From: Muraenolepis orangiensis
Lineage: Eukaryota > Chordata > Actinopteri > Gadiformes > Muraenolepididae
NCBI GenBank assembly: GCA_027704905.1
Contig: CM051005.1
Location: 25,119,472-25,183,471, forward strand
Length of the DNA: 64,000 nt
Reading direction: 5' to 3'
A program made the position numbers and the translations under genes. A model generated the notes under the pieces. It searched no databases, had not been told where the DNA came from, and was given only the letters and a program-made list of their open reading frames with translations. Below are positions 31,564-41,193 of the stretch, one piece after another. Within the stretch, counting starts at the first letter, position 1; every line of letters begins with the position of its first letter.

Positions 31564-31847
31564 TGTGCTCTGCTTATGCTCGTTCTACTTTTTGTGCTTT
31601 CGGGCACCGTTTTGACCATACTGTGCGTTGTGTTCATCCTTGTAGTAGTAGATAGCGTGTTGTTAATGCACTTTATGTCGCTACGCAGGCATCCTAGTTG
31701 TTGGGACGATTTTTCTATTGGCCTGCAATTGTTCTATTTGTGTCTTTATTTACCTGAGAAATATATTGCTGTTTTTACCATACAAATGTACTTGTAAGTC
31801 ACTTTTTTAATAAAAGCTTCTGCTAAATGCGCTTAATGTAAATGTAG
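31458..31847 (+). mobile_element. SINE-like element
   Basis: About 390 bp present in three copies (also 34507-34895 and 60086-60477). It ends in AAAAGCTTCTGCTAAATG followed by TAAATGTA-type repeats. That resembles the common 3' tail of fish SINEs and the LINEs that mobilise them (family knowledge). The head holds a GA microsatellite of variable length. No tRNA-like A/B boxes are seen inside it; the tRNA-Gly remnant on its left belongs to the array. All three copies keep a hydrophobic plus-strand reading frame, of unknown significance. Confidence 0.6.
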
Positions 31848-32342
31848 AGAGAGATTTCCTACATATTCCTATACCAATAAACACAATTGTTACAACACAA
31901 TACACTTAGGTAGCGACTATACATCATTTATATAAATCTTTTTCATTGATCTTGTAATTCTATGTTCCTGCACTCAGTTCTCTTATTGTGTGTACTGTTG
32001 TTTGCACATTCCTGCCAGCCACTGGCACTTTGTTATTTCACTGCACACCCTGGGTGTGTATGTGACAAATACTAATCTAGAATCTTGAAAAACAATGGAC
32101 TTTTCACTCACTTTTAACCTTTTACAAATCATATGTACTTGTTTTCATATAAATAACAAGTTGACCGGTAAACATATGCTTCTCAGATTATTATTTTTCT
32201 GGAAGACCATTTATCCAATTTGAACACACTGAACATATTTACTTTAAATAACAACAATTGAAAAAATACACTTAAAAAATACACAAACTGACACTGACAC
32301 AACATCTTAAAGACAACACTGCAGGGTTTATTGATTGTCTTT
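31848..32342. other. AT-rich non-coding stretch of cassette A
   Basis: Conserved in A2 (34896-35391) and, to position 60892, in A3. It would be the 3' UTR side of the minus-strand exon that follows. No gene recognised. Confidence 0.6.
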
Positions 32343-32944
32343 CTACTCTGTGATGGTTTGTCCAGATGCTGGACAGTACCACTTTCCCTTAGACTGGGTA
32401 TGACCAGTGGTTTTACTTTTTGATTGACCACATAATTTACACAGATAATGATAATTCTGTTTGCAGTGCCGCTTTTCTGGTGGCTCTCCTCTTTCCACAC
32501 ACTCCTGGTCGTCGCGTGCTGCCTTTCGCTGTCTCCATTCACGGTGACCATTTGACGATGCTGTCGCCGTTGCCGTTGGTGTTGCCACTGGAGATGGTGA
32601 TGGTTGCTGAGAGGGAGGGGGTGGAGGCTGCGAGGACCAGCCAGGGAATGGGGCGGGTGGTAGATGACCCTGCTCGTACGAGGACCAGGGAGGAGGAGAT
32701 GGGGCGGGTGGTAGATGACCCTGCTCGTACGAGGACCAGGGAGGAGGAGATGGGGCGGGTGGTAGATGACCCTGCTCGTACGAGGACCAGGGAGGAGGAG
32801 ATGGGGCGGGTGGTAGATGACCCTGCTCGTACGAGGACCAGGAGGAGGAGATGGGGCGGTGGTAGATGACCCTGCTCGTACGAGGACCAGGAGGACCGGC
32901 CTCTCTGCACTTGAGCTGCACTCTGCACCTGTTTGCTCAGCTGA
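32343..32944 (-). CDS. putative 3' exon, proline-rich repeats with Cys/His tail (A1)
   Basis: Candidate terminal exon of an unrecognised gene. A polypyrimidine tract and CAG acceptor lie at 32945. About five copies of a 51-bp repeat encode the 17-residue motif EQGHLPPAPSPPPWSSY. A Ser/Thr/Pro linker follows, then a C-terminal cluster C-x2-C...H...C (YLCKLCGQ...GHTQ...KWYCP), like a small zinc-binding domain, then a TAG stop. In A1 two single-base losses in the last repeat shift the frame at its N-terminal side; A2 lacks them. The upstream exon (33434-33653) and this frame do not join in phase at the obvious acceptor, so an extra exon or decay is likely. Function unknown. Confidence 0.45.
32650..32890. 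repeat. 51-bp coding minisatellite (A1)
   Basis: Five tandem copies of a 51-bp unit starting near 32659, the last with single-base deletions. 51 bp is 17 codons, so every frame stays open through it; openness here is therefore weak evidence of coding. Confidence 0.9.
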
Positions 32945-33029
32945 CTGAAAAATAAGTTTGTAAATAAGTTTTTAACCTCATTTGGTAACAATTGTGAAAC
33001 ACTTCAACCACAATTAATAGGATAAATGA

Positions 33030-33080
33030 TTCAGATTCAGATGACTTTATTTATCCCGAGGGAAATTAAGGTGCAACAGT
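33030..33080. mobile_element. retroelement 3'-tail fragment
   Basis: GACTTTATTTATCCCGAGGG followed by AAATT and an A-rich run resembles a widespread fish LINE/SINE end. Also at 36082-36130. No body is attached. Confidence 0.45.
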
Positions 33081-33433
33081 TGACACAGGGGGAATAAATG
33101 CACACACAAATATACTAATACCTAAAGCTAAAAACGAAATAACAACAAACTAACTAAACAAAACTAGTATAAACAAGATAGAACTAAATGAACTCTAAAT
33201 GAAATCTAAAAGTATTGATAGATGAATTGCACAATTTACAGTTGTATTACAGTAATACGTAGGTATATACAATACACAACAATACGTATAGTGCAAATTG
33301 GCAGTAATAAATACTAATAAATAACTCAGATGAATACTGAAAAAGTGACATGTGAAAAGTGAAATGCATTTCTGTTTTAATGTAATAACTTGCATAATAC
33401 ACAATGTTTATGGTAAATCTAATCATCCCTTAC

Positions 33434-33653
33434 CTTGTGATATCCACATTTGCAGGGGATTTGTTTCCTGAAGATATCATATTCACGCATTGGCGAATTA
33501 AATGGAGGAGTCAATGGACAGGCGTCAATGCGCTTCATGACAGCCTTCCATCTCCTAGAGCCCGGCTCGGTACCTGTGGTGAACCGGTACCCTCGGCATA
33601 CAGGCTCAGGATACCTGCCCGATACGCCTCGGGTATACCAGTCTTCGTCATTT
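33434..33653 (-). CDS. putative internal exon (A1)
   Basis: A 220-nt open segment flanked by a good acceptor (TTTTCAG at 33654) and donor (AAG/GTAAGG at 33434). It encodes about 73 residues starting NDEDWYTRG and ending PCKCGYHK, with R/W-rich and Cys residues. Identical in A2 (36493-36712). I do not recognise the protein. Confidence 0.45.
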
Positions 33654-33980
33654 CTGAAAATATCAGGGTAAATGCCGCGTTACACAACGGGAATCGAGAA
33701 GCCCAACTGGGGGGGGGGGGTGAATCGAACACCACGAAGCGCGGGGGGGAAATCGTCGCAGTGGTTCAATATAATCTGTTCTCCTCAGGGGCCCCCTTCC
33801 AGCTCGGGGCCCCCTTCCAGCTCGGGGCCCCAGGCAATTGCCTACGTTGCCTATACTGTTGCGAGACGCCCCTGCAGACTAGACTATAAGGGGACAACTA
33901 TGGAAAACAGTACATCGACAATTTCAATATCAAGCCCTACTTTGAAATAAAAACGATTTCGAAAATTCATAAATATCCAT

Positions 33981-34059
33981 ATAGATAGATCGATAGGTGG
34001 ATAGATCGATAGGTGGATAGATCGATTGGTCGATAGATCGATGGATAGATGGATAGATA
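33981..34059. repeat. GATA/GATC-type microsatellite
   Basis: Imperfect repeats of ATAGATCGATAGGTGG-like units; the A2 counterpart is at 37041-37119. Confidence 0.9.
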
Positions 34060-34351
34060 AATATCCCGAGGGAAAAGCTTCCAGCAGCTCGTGACACAAA
34101 AACAAACAATTCTACTATTAAAATATAAAAACAAAGCGACGTAGACAGTTGTAGAATTATACTGTACAATTACAATAAAACAATACAATAATTTGCTTGT
34201 AAATCGATGTAATACCTTGCTTGTTACGCCGTCGATCGATGTAAGAGGTTGTATCTGCCGTCTTCCTCGTCTTCTGATCGGAGAAAGTGGGGTGGGGGGA
34301 AAGCTCGGGGTAAAAGACCACGTGACCAGGACAGTAACGCCCACATCTCTG

Positions 34352-34470
34352 TTCGGACTGTGTTGTACCGGTTCGTACTGTGTTCGGACTGTGTTCGACT
34401 GTGTTCGGACTGGTTAGGACTCTTTGAGACTGTGTTAGGACTGTTTGGGACTCGGTAGGACTTTGTTTGG
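34352..34470. repeat. short minisatellite, GTTCGGACTGT-like
   Basis: About ten degenerate copies of a 10-11 bp unit (TTCGGACTGTG and relatives); repeated in A2 near 37418-37535. Confidence 0.75.
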
Positions 34471-34506
34471 ATTCGTTTGGCAGTCCCATCGCTGGCAGTA
34501 ACGGGC

Positions 34507-34895
34507 GGAGATGGGGCAAAAGGGACTGCTACGGTGGGGAAGAAGAGAGGAGAGGAGAGAGGGGGGGGAAAGAGAGGAAGGAGAGAGAGAGAGAGAGAGA
34601 GAGAGAATTCCTGTGCTCTGCTTATGCTCGTTCTACTTTTTGTGCTTTCGGGCACCGTTTTGACCATACTGTGCGTTGTGTTCATCCTTGTAGTAGTAGA
34701 TAGCGTGTTGTTAATGCACTTTATGTCGCTACGCAGGCATCCTAGTTGTTGGGACGATTTTTCTATTGGCCTGCAATTGTTCTATTTGTGTCTTTATTTA
34801 CCTGAGAAATATATTGCTGTTTTTACCATACAAATGTACTTGTAAGTCACTTTTTTAATAAAAGCTTCTGCTAAATGCGCTTAATGTAAATGTAG
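34507..34895 (+). mobile_element. SINE-like element (A2)
   Basis: Second copy of the 31458-31847 element, with a different GA tract length. Confidence 0.6.
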
Positions 34896-35391
34896 AGAGA
34901 GATTTCCTACATATTCCTATACCAATAAAACACAATTGTTACAACACAATACACTTAGGTAGCGACTATACATCATTTATATAAATATTTTTCATTGATC
35001 TTGTAATTCTATGTTCCTGCACTCAGTTCTCTTATTGTGTGTACTGTTGTTTGCACATTCCTGCCAGCCACTGGCACTTTGTTATTTCACTGCACACCCT
35101 GGGTGTGTATGTGACAAATACTAATCTAGAATCTTGAAAAACAATGGACTTTTCACTCACTTTTAACCTTTTACAAATCATATGTACTTGTTTTCATATA
35201 AATAACAAGTTGACCGGTAAACATATGCTTCTCAGATTATTATTTTTCTGGAAGACCATTTATCCAATTTGAACACACTGAACATATTTACTTTAAATAA
35301 CAACAATTGAAAAAATACACTTAAAAAATACACAAACTGACACTGACACAACATCTTAAAGACAACACTGCAGGGTTTATTGATTGTCTTT

Positions 35392-35996
35392 CTACTCTGT
35401 GATGGTTTGTCCAGATGCTGGACAGTACCACTTTCCCTTAGACTGGGTATGACCAGTGGTTTTACTTTTTGATTGACCACATAATTTACACAGATAATGA
35501 TAATTCTGTTTGCAGTGCCGCTTTTCTGGTGGCTCTCCTCTTTCCACACACTCCTGGTCGTCGCGTGCTGCCTTTCGCTGTCTCCATTCACGGTGACCAT
35601 TTGACGATGCTGTCGCCGTTGCCGTTGGTGTTGCCACTGGAGATGGTGATGGTTGCTGAGAGGGAGGGGGTGGAGGCTGCGAGGACCAGCCAGGGAATGG
35701 GGCGGGTGGTAGATGACCCTGCTCGTACGAGGACCAGGGAGGAGGAGATGGGGCGGGTGGTAGATGACCCTGCTCGTACGAGGACCAGGGAGGAGGAGAT
35801 GGGGCGGGTGGTAGATGACCCTGCTCGTACGAGGACCAGGGAGGAGGAGATGGGGCGGGTGGTAGATGACCCTGCTCGTACGAGGACCAGGGAGGAGGAG
35901 ATGGGGCGGGTGGTAGATGACCCTGCTCGTACGAGGACCAGGGAGGACCGGCCTCTCTGCACTTGAGCTGCACTCTGCACCTGTTTGCTCAGCTGA
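35392..35996 (-). CDS. putative 3' exon, proline-rich repeats with Cys/His tail (A2)
   Basis: Same as 32343-32944 but with the 51-bp repeats unbroken, so the proline-rich region and the Cys/His tail are in one frame from near the acceptor at 35997. A TGA lies in this frame just inside the acceptor, so the true splice junction is uncertain. Confidence 0.45.
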
Positions 35997-36492
35997 CTGA
36001 AAAATAAGTTTGTAAATAAGTTTTTAACCTCATTTGGTAACAATTGTGAAACACTTCAACCACAATTAATAGGATAAATAATTCAGATTCAGATGACTTT
36101 ATTTATCCCGAGGGAAATTAAGGTGCAACAGTTGACACAGGGGGAATAAATGCACACACAAATATACTAATACCTAAAGCTAAAAACGAAATAACAACAA
36201 ACTAACTAAACAAAACTAGTATAAACAAGATAGAACTAAATGAACTCTAAATGAAATCTAAAAGTATTGATAGATGAATTGCACAATTTACAGTTTTATT
36301 ACAGTAATACGTAGGTATATACAATACACAACAATACGTATAGTGCAAATTGGCAGTAATAAATACTAATAAATAACTCAGATGAATACTGAAAAAGTGA
36401 CATGTGAAAAGTGAAGAGTGAAAAGCATTTCTGTTTTAATGTAATAACTTGCATAATACACAATGTTTATGGTAAATCTAATCATCCCTTAC

Positions 36493-36712
36493 CTTGTGAT
36501 ATCCACATTTGCAGGGGATTTGTTTCCTGAAGATATCATATTCACGCATTGGCGAATTAAATGGAGGAGTCAATGGACAGGCGTCAATGCGCTTCATGAC
36601 AGCCTTCCATCTCCTAGAGCCCGGCTCGGTACCTGTGGTGAACCGGTACCCTCGGCATACAGGCTCAGGATACCTGCCCGATACGCCTCGGGTATACCAG
36701 TCTTCGTCATTT
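36493..36712 (-). CDS. putative internal exon (A2)
   Basis: Second copy of the 33434-33653 segment with the same splice signals. Confidence 0.45.
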
Positions 36713-37570
36713 CTGAAAATATCAGGGTAAATGCCTGCGTTACACAACGGGAATCGAGAAGCCCAACTGGGGGGGGGGGGTGAATCGAACACCACGAAGC
36801 GCGGGGGGGAAATCGTCGCAGTGGTTCAATATAATCTGTTCTCCTCAGGGGCCCCCTTCCAGCTCGGGGCCCCCTTCCAGCTCGGGGCCCCAGGCAATTG
36901 CCTACGTTGCCTATACTGTTGCGAGACGCCCCTGCAGACTAGACTATAAGGGGACAACTATGGAAAACAGTACATCGACAATTTCAATATCAAGCCCTAC
37001 TTTGAAATAAAAACGATTTCGAAAATTCATAAATATCCATATAGATAGATCGATAGGTGGATAGATCGATAGGTGGATAGATCGATTGGTCGATAGATCG
37101 ATGGATAGATGGATAGATAAATATCCCGAGGGAAAAGCTTCCAGCAGCTCGTGACACAAAAACAAACAATTCTACTATTAAAATATAAAAACAAAGCGAC
37201 GTAGACAGTTGTAGAATTATACTGTACAATTACAATAAAACAATACAATAATTTGCTTGTAAATCGATGTAATACCTTGCTTGTTACGCCGTCGATCGAG
37301 GTCGATGTAAGAGGTTGTATCTGCCGTCTTCCTCGTCTTCTGATCGGAGAAAGTGGGGTGGGGGGAAAGCTCGGGGTAAAAGACCACGTGACCAGGACAG
37401 TAACGCCCACATCTCTGTTCGGACTGTGTTGTACCGGTTCGTACTGTGTTCGGACTGTGTTCGACTGTGTTCGGAACGGTTAGGACTCTTTGAGACTGTG
37501 TTAGGACTGTTTGGGACTCGGTAGGACTTTGTTTGGATTCGTTTGGCAGTCCCATCGCTGGCAGTAACGG

Positions 37571-37583
37571 GCGCCACTAACCC
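37571..37583 (-). pseudogene. tRNA-Arg 5' end fragment (13 nt)
   Basis: The first 13 nt of tRNA-Arg joined to cassette A. It is the exact complement of the 60-nt fragment at 60021-60080 within a 73-nt gene. Confidence 0.75.
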
Positions 37584-37693
37584 TTCAAATGCTGTCTGAA
37601 ACCTCATTTATCCAAAGGTCTAGATTCTGGGTGATTTTCATCTTGAGTAATGGTAAGGGGTTAATTTGTCTCTTTTTGCCCTTCAAAAGATTT

Positions 37694-37766
37694 CGAGCTA
37701 GCCAGGAGTCGAACCTGGAATCTTCTGATCCGTAGTCAGACGCGTTATCCATTGCGCCACTAACCC
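37694..37766 (-). tRNA. tRNA-Arg-ACG: tRNA-Arg(ACG), U1
   Basis: 73-nt cloverleaf. Anticodon loop CTACGGA. Acceptor GGGTTAG pairs with CTAGCTC using G-U pairs. B box GGTTCGACTCC. TTTT lies 7 nt past the 3' end. It matches the vertebrate tRNA-Arg(ACG) body closely. Confidence 0.94.
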
Positions 37767-37861
37767 TTCAAATGCTGTCTGAAACCTCATTTATCCAAAG
37801 GTCAAGGGTTTTAGTTCATTTGAATTGCAGATATTGTCACCATTAACATGTGGTGCTTGGA

Positions 37862-37949
37862 CCTTCGATAGCTCAGTTGGTAGAGCGGAGGACTGTAGTG
37901 TAAAGTGTCTGGCATCCTTAGGTCGCTGGTTCAACTCCGGCTCGAAGGA
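37862..37949 (+). tRNA. tRNA-Tyr-GTA: tRNA-Tyr(GTA) with 15-nt intron, U1
   Basis: 88 nt including intron TGTAAAGTGTCTGGC after base 37, the standard site. Acceptor CCTTCGA pairs with TCGAAGG. B box GGTTCAACTCC. The 3' flank is TCCTTTAG, without the TTTT seen in most units. Confidence 0.94.
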
Positions 37950-38176
37950 GTCCTTTAGGAGAGCATATTAACAAGAACCTTAGAAACTGAGGACGCAAAG
38001 GTGTCCATAATTAAAGATTCAATGTGTGAAGAAGTCTCCTTTGTCCAAATTTGGGTTGTTTAATAGGACAAGGATTTGATCTGTGTTCTTTCAGAAAACA
38101 TTCTAATTCAACATTGGTAAGAGTTGTGGCTAATATTAATTGTAGATATTGTCACCAATAATCTTTTCTGCGTGGA

Positions 38177-38260
38177 CCTTTGGTAGCTCAGTTGCTGGAG
38201 TGGATGTCTTTAGTTGAACGATTTTATAATCTTTAGGTATCATGTTAAAATCCAGCTAAA
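38177..38260 (+). pseudogene. tRNA-Tyr-like relic
   Basis: Starts CCTTTGGTAGCTCAGTTG, like the Tyr 5' half. The anticodon and T-arms are lost (GTTAAAATCC where the B box should be). It ends in a run of 7-8 T, a strong Pol III terminator. The same relic recurs in every unit: 39258, 40339, 41421, 42503, 43584, 44665, 45747, 46828, 47909, 48979, 50062, 51133, 52222, 53303, 54345, 55427, 56522, 57604, and truncated near 59406. Confidence 0.65.
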
Positions 38261-38312
38261 ACTTTTTTTTACTAGACTTTATCATGTGTCACCCAATGTC
38301 TAATGGTAGGTA

Positions 38313-38380
38313 AGGGGCTACACCACAGGGGCTTTCTCGTGGTTGTGCCATGCATTGATTCAATTCGAGCTATAGCCCCT
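38313..38380 (-). other. possible tRNA-like fold
   Basis: Ends form an 8-bp perfect stem (AGGGGCTA/TAGCCCCT). The minus strand begins GGGGCTATAGCTC, like an acceptor plus A box, but no anticodon arm or B box is convincing. Present in every unit; its right end is deleted in U15. Confidence 0.3.
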
Positions 38381-38499
38381 CTTCTTCGCCTTATAAAATG
38401 AAATATATTGTAAAGTCTAACATAATGAATGACGATAGCTTTAAAGTCCTCGTCACAATTTTCTTGTTCGTTACGCTAACAGTGTGAATGTCAAAATGT

Positions 38500-38570
38500 T
38501 GCCTTGACCCGGATTTGAACCGGGGTTGCTGCGGCCACAACGAGAGTACTAACCACTATACGATCACGGC
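38500..38570 (-). pseudogene. tRNA-His(GTG)-derived copy, U1
   Basis: It has the vertebrate tRNA-His body and loop TTGTGGC, but lacks one base of the 5' anticodon stem (CTCTCG for CTCTGCG). It also has an acceptor mismatch at pair 4-69. TTTT follows 5 nt later. Confidence 0.75.
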
Positions 38571-38578
38571 ATGTGATG

Positions 38579-38650
38579 TTCCCATACCGGGAATCGAACC
38601 CAGGCCGCCTGGGTGAAAACCAGGAATCCTGACCGCTAGACCATATGGGA
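38579..38650 (-). tRNA. tRNA-Glu-TTC: tRNA-Glu(TTC), U1
   Basis: 72 nt, loop TTTTCAC giving TTC. One T-stem change (CCTGG for CCGGG). Eight bases separate it from the downstream His copy, with no T-run. Confidence 0.85.
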
Positions 38651-38774
38651 CTTTTATTTGTAAAGATGGTTTGTAAAGATGGTTTGTAAAGGTGTCTATT
38701 AAAGATTCTGGGTGATTTTCATCTTGAGTAATGGTAAGGGGTTAATTTGTCTCTTTTTGCCCTTCAAAAGATTT

Positions 38775-38847
38775 CGAGCTAGCCAGGAGTCGAACCTGGA
38801 ATCTTCTGATCCGTAGTCAGACGCGTTATCCATTGCGCCACTAACCC
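38775..38847 (-). tRNA. tRNA-Arg-ACG: tRNA-Arg(ACG), U2
   Basis: Identical to U1. Confidence 0.94.
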
Positions 38848-38942
38848 TTCAAATGCTGTCTGAAACCTCATTTATCCAAAGGTCAAGGGTTTTAGTTCAT
38901 TTGAATTGCAGATATTGTCACCATTAACATGTGGTGCTTGGA

Positions 38943-39030
38943 CCTTCGATAGCTCAGTTGGTAGAGCGGAGGACTGTAGTGTAAAGTGTCTGGCATCCTT
39001 AGGTCGCTGGTTCAACTCCGGCTCGAAGGA
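38943..39030 (+). tRNA. tRNA-Tyr-GTA: tRNA-Tyr(GTA) with intron, U2
   Basis: Identical to U1; 3' flank TCCTTTAG, no TTTT. Confidence 0.94.
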
Positions 39031-39581
39031 GTCCTTTAGGAGAGCATATTAACAAGAACCTTAGAAACTGAGGACACAAAGGTGTCCATAATTAAAGATT
39101 CAATGTGTGAAGAAGTCTCCTTTGTCCAAATTTGGGTTGTTTAATAGGACAAGGATTTGATCTGTGTTCTTTCAGAAAACATTCTAATTCAACATTGGTA
39201 AGAGTTGTGGCTAATATTAATTGTAGATATTGTCACCAATAATCTTTTCTGCGTGGACCTTTGGTAGCTCAGTTGCTGGAGTGGATGTCTTTAGTTGAAC
39301 GATTTTATAATCTTTAGGTATCATGTTAAAATCCAGCTAAAATCTTTTTTTTACTAGACTTTATCATGTGTCACCCAATGTCTAATGGTAGGTAAGGGGC
39401 TACACCACAGGGGCTTTCTCGTGGTTGTGCCATGCATTGATTCAATTCGAGCTATAGCCCCTCTTCTTCGCCTTATAAAATGAAATATATTGTAATGTCT
39501 AACATAATGAATGACGATAGCTTTAAAGTCCTCGTCACAATTTTCTTGTTCGTTACGCTAACAGTGTGAATGTCAAAATGT

Positions 39582-39651
39582 TGCCCTGACCCGATTCGAA
39601 CCGGAGTTGCTGCGGCCACAACGAGAGTACTAACCACTATACGATCACGGC
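39582..39651 (-). pseudogene. tRNA-His-derived copy, U2
   Basis: Anticodon-stem deletion plus a shortened T-stem (ACCCGATTCG). Confidence 0.75.
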
Positions 39652-39659
39652 ATGTGATG

Positions 39660-39731
39660 TTCCCATACCGGGAATCGAACCCGGGCCGCCTGGGTGAAAA
39701 CCAGGAATCCTGACCGCTAGACCATATGGGA
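39660..39731 (-). tRNA. tRNA-Glu-TTC: tRNA-Glu(TTC), U2
   Basis: Consensus; B box GGTTCGATTCC. Confidence 0.94.
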
Positions 39732-39855
39732 CTTTTATTTGTAAAGATGGTTTGTAAAGATGGTTTGTAAAGGTGTCTATTAAAGATTCTGGGTGATTTT
39801 CATCTTGAGTAATGGTAAGGGGTTAATTTGTCTCTTTTTGCCCTTCAAAAGATTT

Positions 39856-39928
39856 CGAGCTAGCCAGGAGTCGAACCTGGAATCTTCTGACCCTTAGTCA
39901 GACGCGTTATCCATTGCGCCACTAACCC
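39856..39928 (-). tRNA. tRNA with Arg body and anticodon AAG, U3
   Basis: Same as the tRNA-Arg(ACG) copies except in the anticodon loop, which reads CTAAGGG. Base 35 changes C to A, giving anticodon AAG at 39893-39895 (a Leu anticodon), and base 38 changes A to G. All stems pair. Confidence 0.9.
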
Positions 39929-40023
39929 TTCAAATGCTGTCTGAAACCTCATTTATCCAAAGGTCAAGGGTTTTAGTTCATTTGAATTGCAGATATTGTC
40001 ACCATTAACATGTGGTGCTTGGA

Positions 40024-40111
40024 CCTTCGATAGCTCAGTTGGTAGAGCGGAGGACTGTAGTGTAAAGTGTCTGGCATCCTTAGGTCGCTGGTTCAACTCC
40101 GGCTCGAAGGA
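40024..40111 (+). tRNA. tRNA-Tyr-GTA: tRNA-Tyr(GTA) with intron, U3
   Basis: Consensus; TCTTTT terminator follows directly. Confidence 0.95.
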
Positions 40112-40662
40112 GTCTTTTAGGAGAGCATATTAACAAGAACCTTAGAAACTGAGGACGCAAAGGTGTCCATAATTAAAGATTCAATGTGTGAAGAAGTCTC
40201 CTTTGTCCAAATTTGGGTTGTTTAATAGGACAAGGATTTGATCTGTGTTCTTTCAGAAAACATTCTAATTCAACATTGGTAAGAGTTGTGGCTAATATTA
40301 ATTGTAGATATTGTCACCAATAATCTTTTCTGCGTGGACCTTTGGTAGCTCAGTTGCTGGAGTGGATGTCTTTAGTTGAACGATTTTATAATCTTTAGGT
40401 ATCATGTTAAAATCCAGCTAAAACCTTTTTTTTACTAGACTTTATCATGTGTCACCCAATGTCTAATGGTAGGTAAGGGGCTACACCACAGGGGCTTTCT
40501 CGTGGTTGTGCCATGCATTGATTCAATTCGAGCTATAGCCCCTCTTCTTCGCCTTATAAAATGAAATATATTGTAATGTCTAACATAATGAATGACGATA
40601 GCTTTAAAGTCCTCGTCACAATTTTCTTGTTCGTTACGCTAACAGTGTGAATGTCAAAATGT

Positions 40663-40733
40663 TGCCTTGACCCGGATTTGAACCGGGGTTGCTGCGGCCA
40701 CAACGAGAGTACTAACCACTATACGATCACGGC
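40663..40733 (-). pseudogene. tRNA-His-derived copy, U3
   Basis: Same defects as U1; T-arm intact. Confidence 0.75.
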
Positions 40734-40741
40734 ATGTGATG

Positions 40742-40813
40742 TTCCCATACCGGGAATCGAACCCGGGCCGCCTGGGTGAAAACCAGGAATCCTGACCGCT
40801 AGACCATATGGGA
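40742..40813 (-). tRNA. tRNA-Glu-TTC: tRNA-Glu(TTC), U3
   Basis: Consensus. Confidence 0.94.
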
Positions 40814-40937
40814 CTTTTATTTGTAAAGATGGTTTGTAAAGATGGTTTGTAAAGGTGTCTATTAAAGATTCTGGGTGATTTTCATCTTGAGTAATGGTAA
40901 GGGGTTAATTTGTCTCTTTTTGCCCTTCAAAAGATTT

Positions 40938-41010
40938 CGAGCTAGCCAGGAGTCGAACCTGGAATCTTCTGATCCGTAGTCAGACGCGTTATCCATTGCG
41001 CCACTAACCC
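40938..41010 (-). tRNA. tRNA-Arg-ACG: tRNA-Arg(ACG), U4
   Basis: Consensus. Confidence 0.94.
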
Positions 41011-41105
41011 TTCAAATGCTGTCTGAAACCTCATTTATCCAAAGGTCAAGGGTTTTAGTTCATTTGAATTGCAGATATTGTCACCATTAACGTGTGGTGC
41101 TTGGA

Positions 41106-41193
41106 CCTTCGATAGCTCAGTTGGTAGAGCGGAGGACTGTAGTGTAAAGTGTCTGGCATCCTTAGGTCGCTGGTTCAACTCCGGCTCGAAGGA
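41106..41193 (+). tRNA. tRNA-Tyr-GTA: tRNA-Tyr(GTA) with intron, U4
   Basis: Consensus; TTTT terminator. Upstream variant ACGTG, shared with U12 and U15-U19. Confidence 0.95.

Larger units (their letters stand above)
31457..34505. repeat. cassette A, copy A1
   Basis: About 3.05 kb, repeated head-to-tail at 34506 with near identity. Order: SINE-like head with a GA microsatellite; AT-rich non-coding stretch (31848-32342); minus-strand exon-like segment with a 51-bp tandem repeat; intron-like stretch holding a retroelement tail (33030-33080); second exon-like segment; GC-rich 18-bp duplication (33785-33830); GATA-type microsatellite (33981-34059); and a short GTTCGGACT-type minisatellite (34352-34470). 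A truncated tRNA-Gly abuts its left end. It differs from A2 by small indels in the tandem repeats. Confidence 0.9.
34506..37571. repeat. cassette A, copy A2
   Basis: Second head-to-tail copy. Its right end joins the last 13 nt of a tRNA-Arg gene (37571-37583). It carries the same internal order as A1, with five regular 51-bp repeats (about 35699-35945). Confidence 0.9.

Noticed and set aside
34224..34685. Minus-strand frame of 153 residues rich in SLSLSL and PNTV repeats
   Set aside because: It translates the GA microsatellite and the GTTCGGACT minisatellite; frames stay open because the repeats lack stops.
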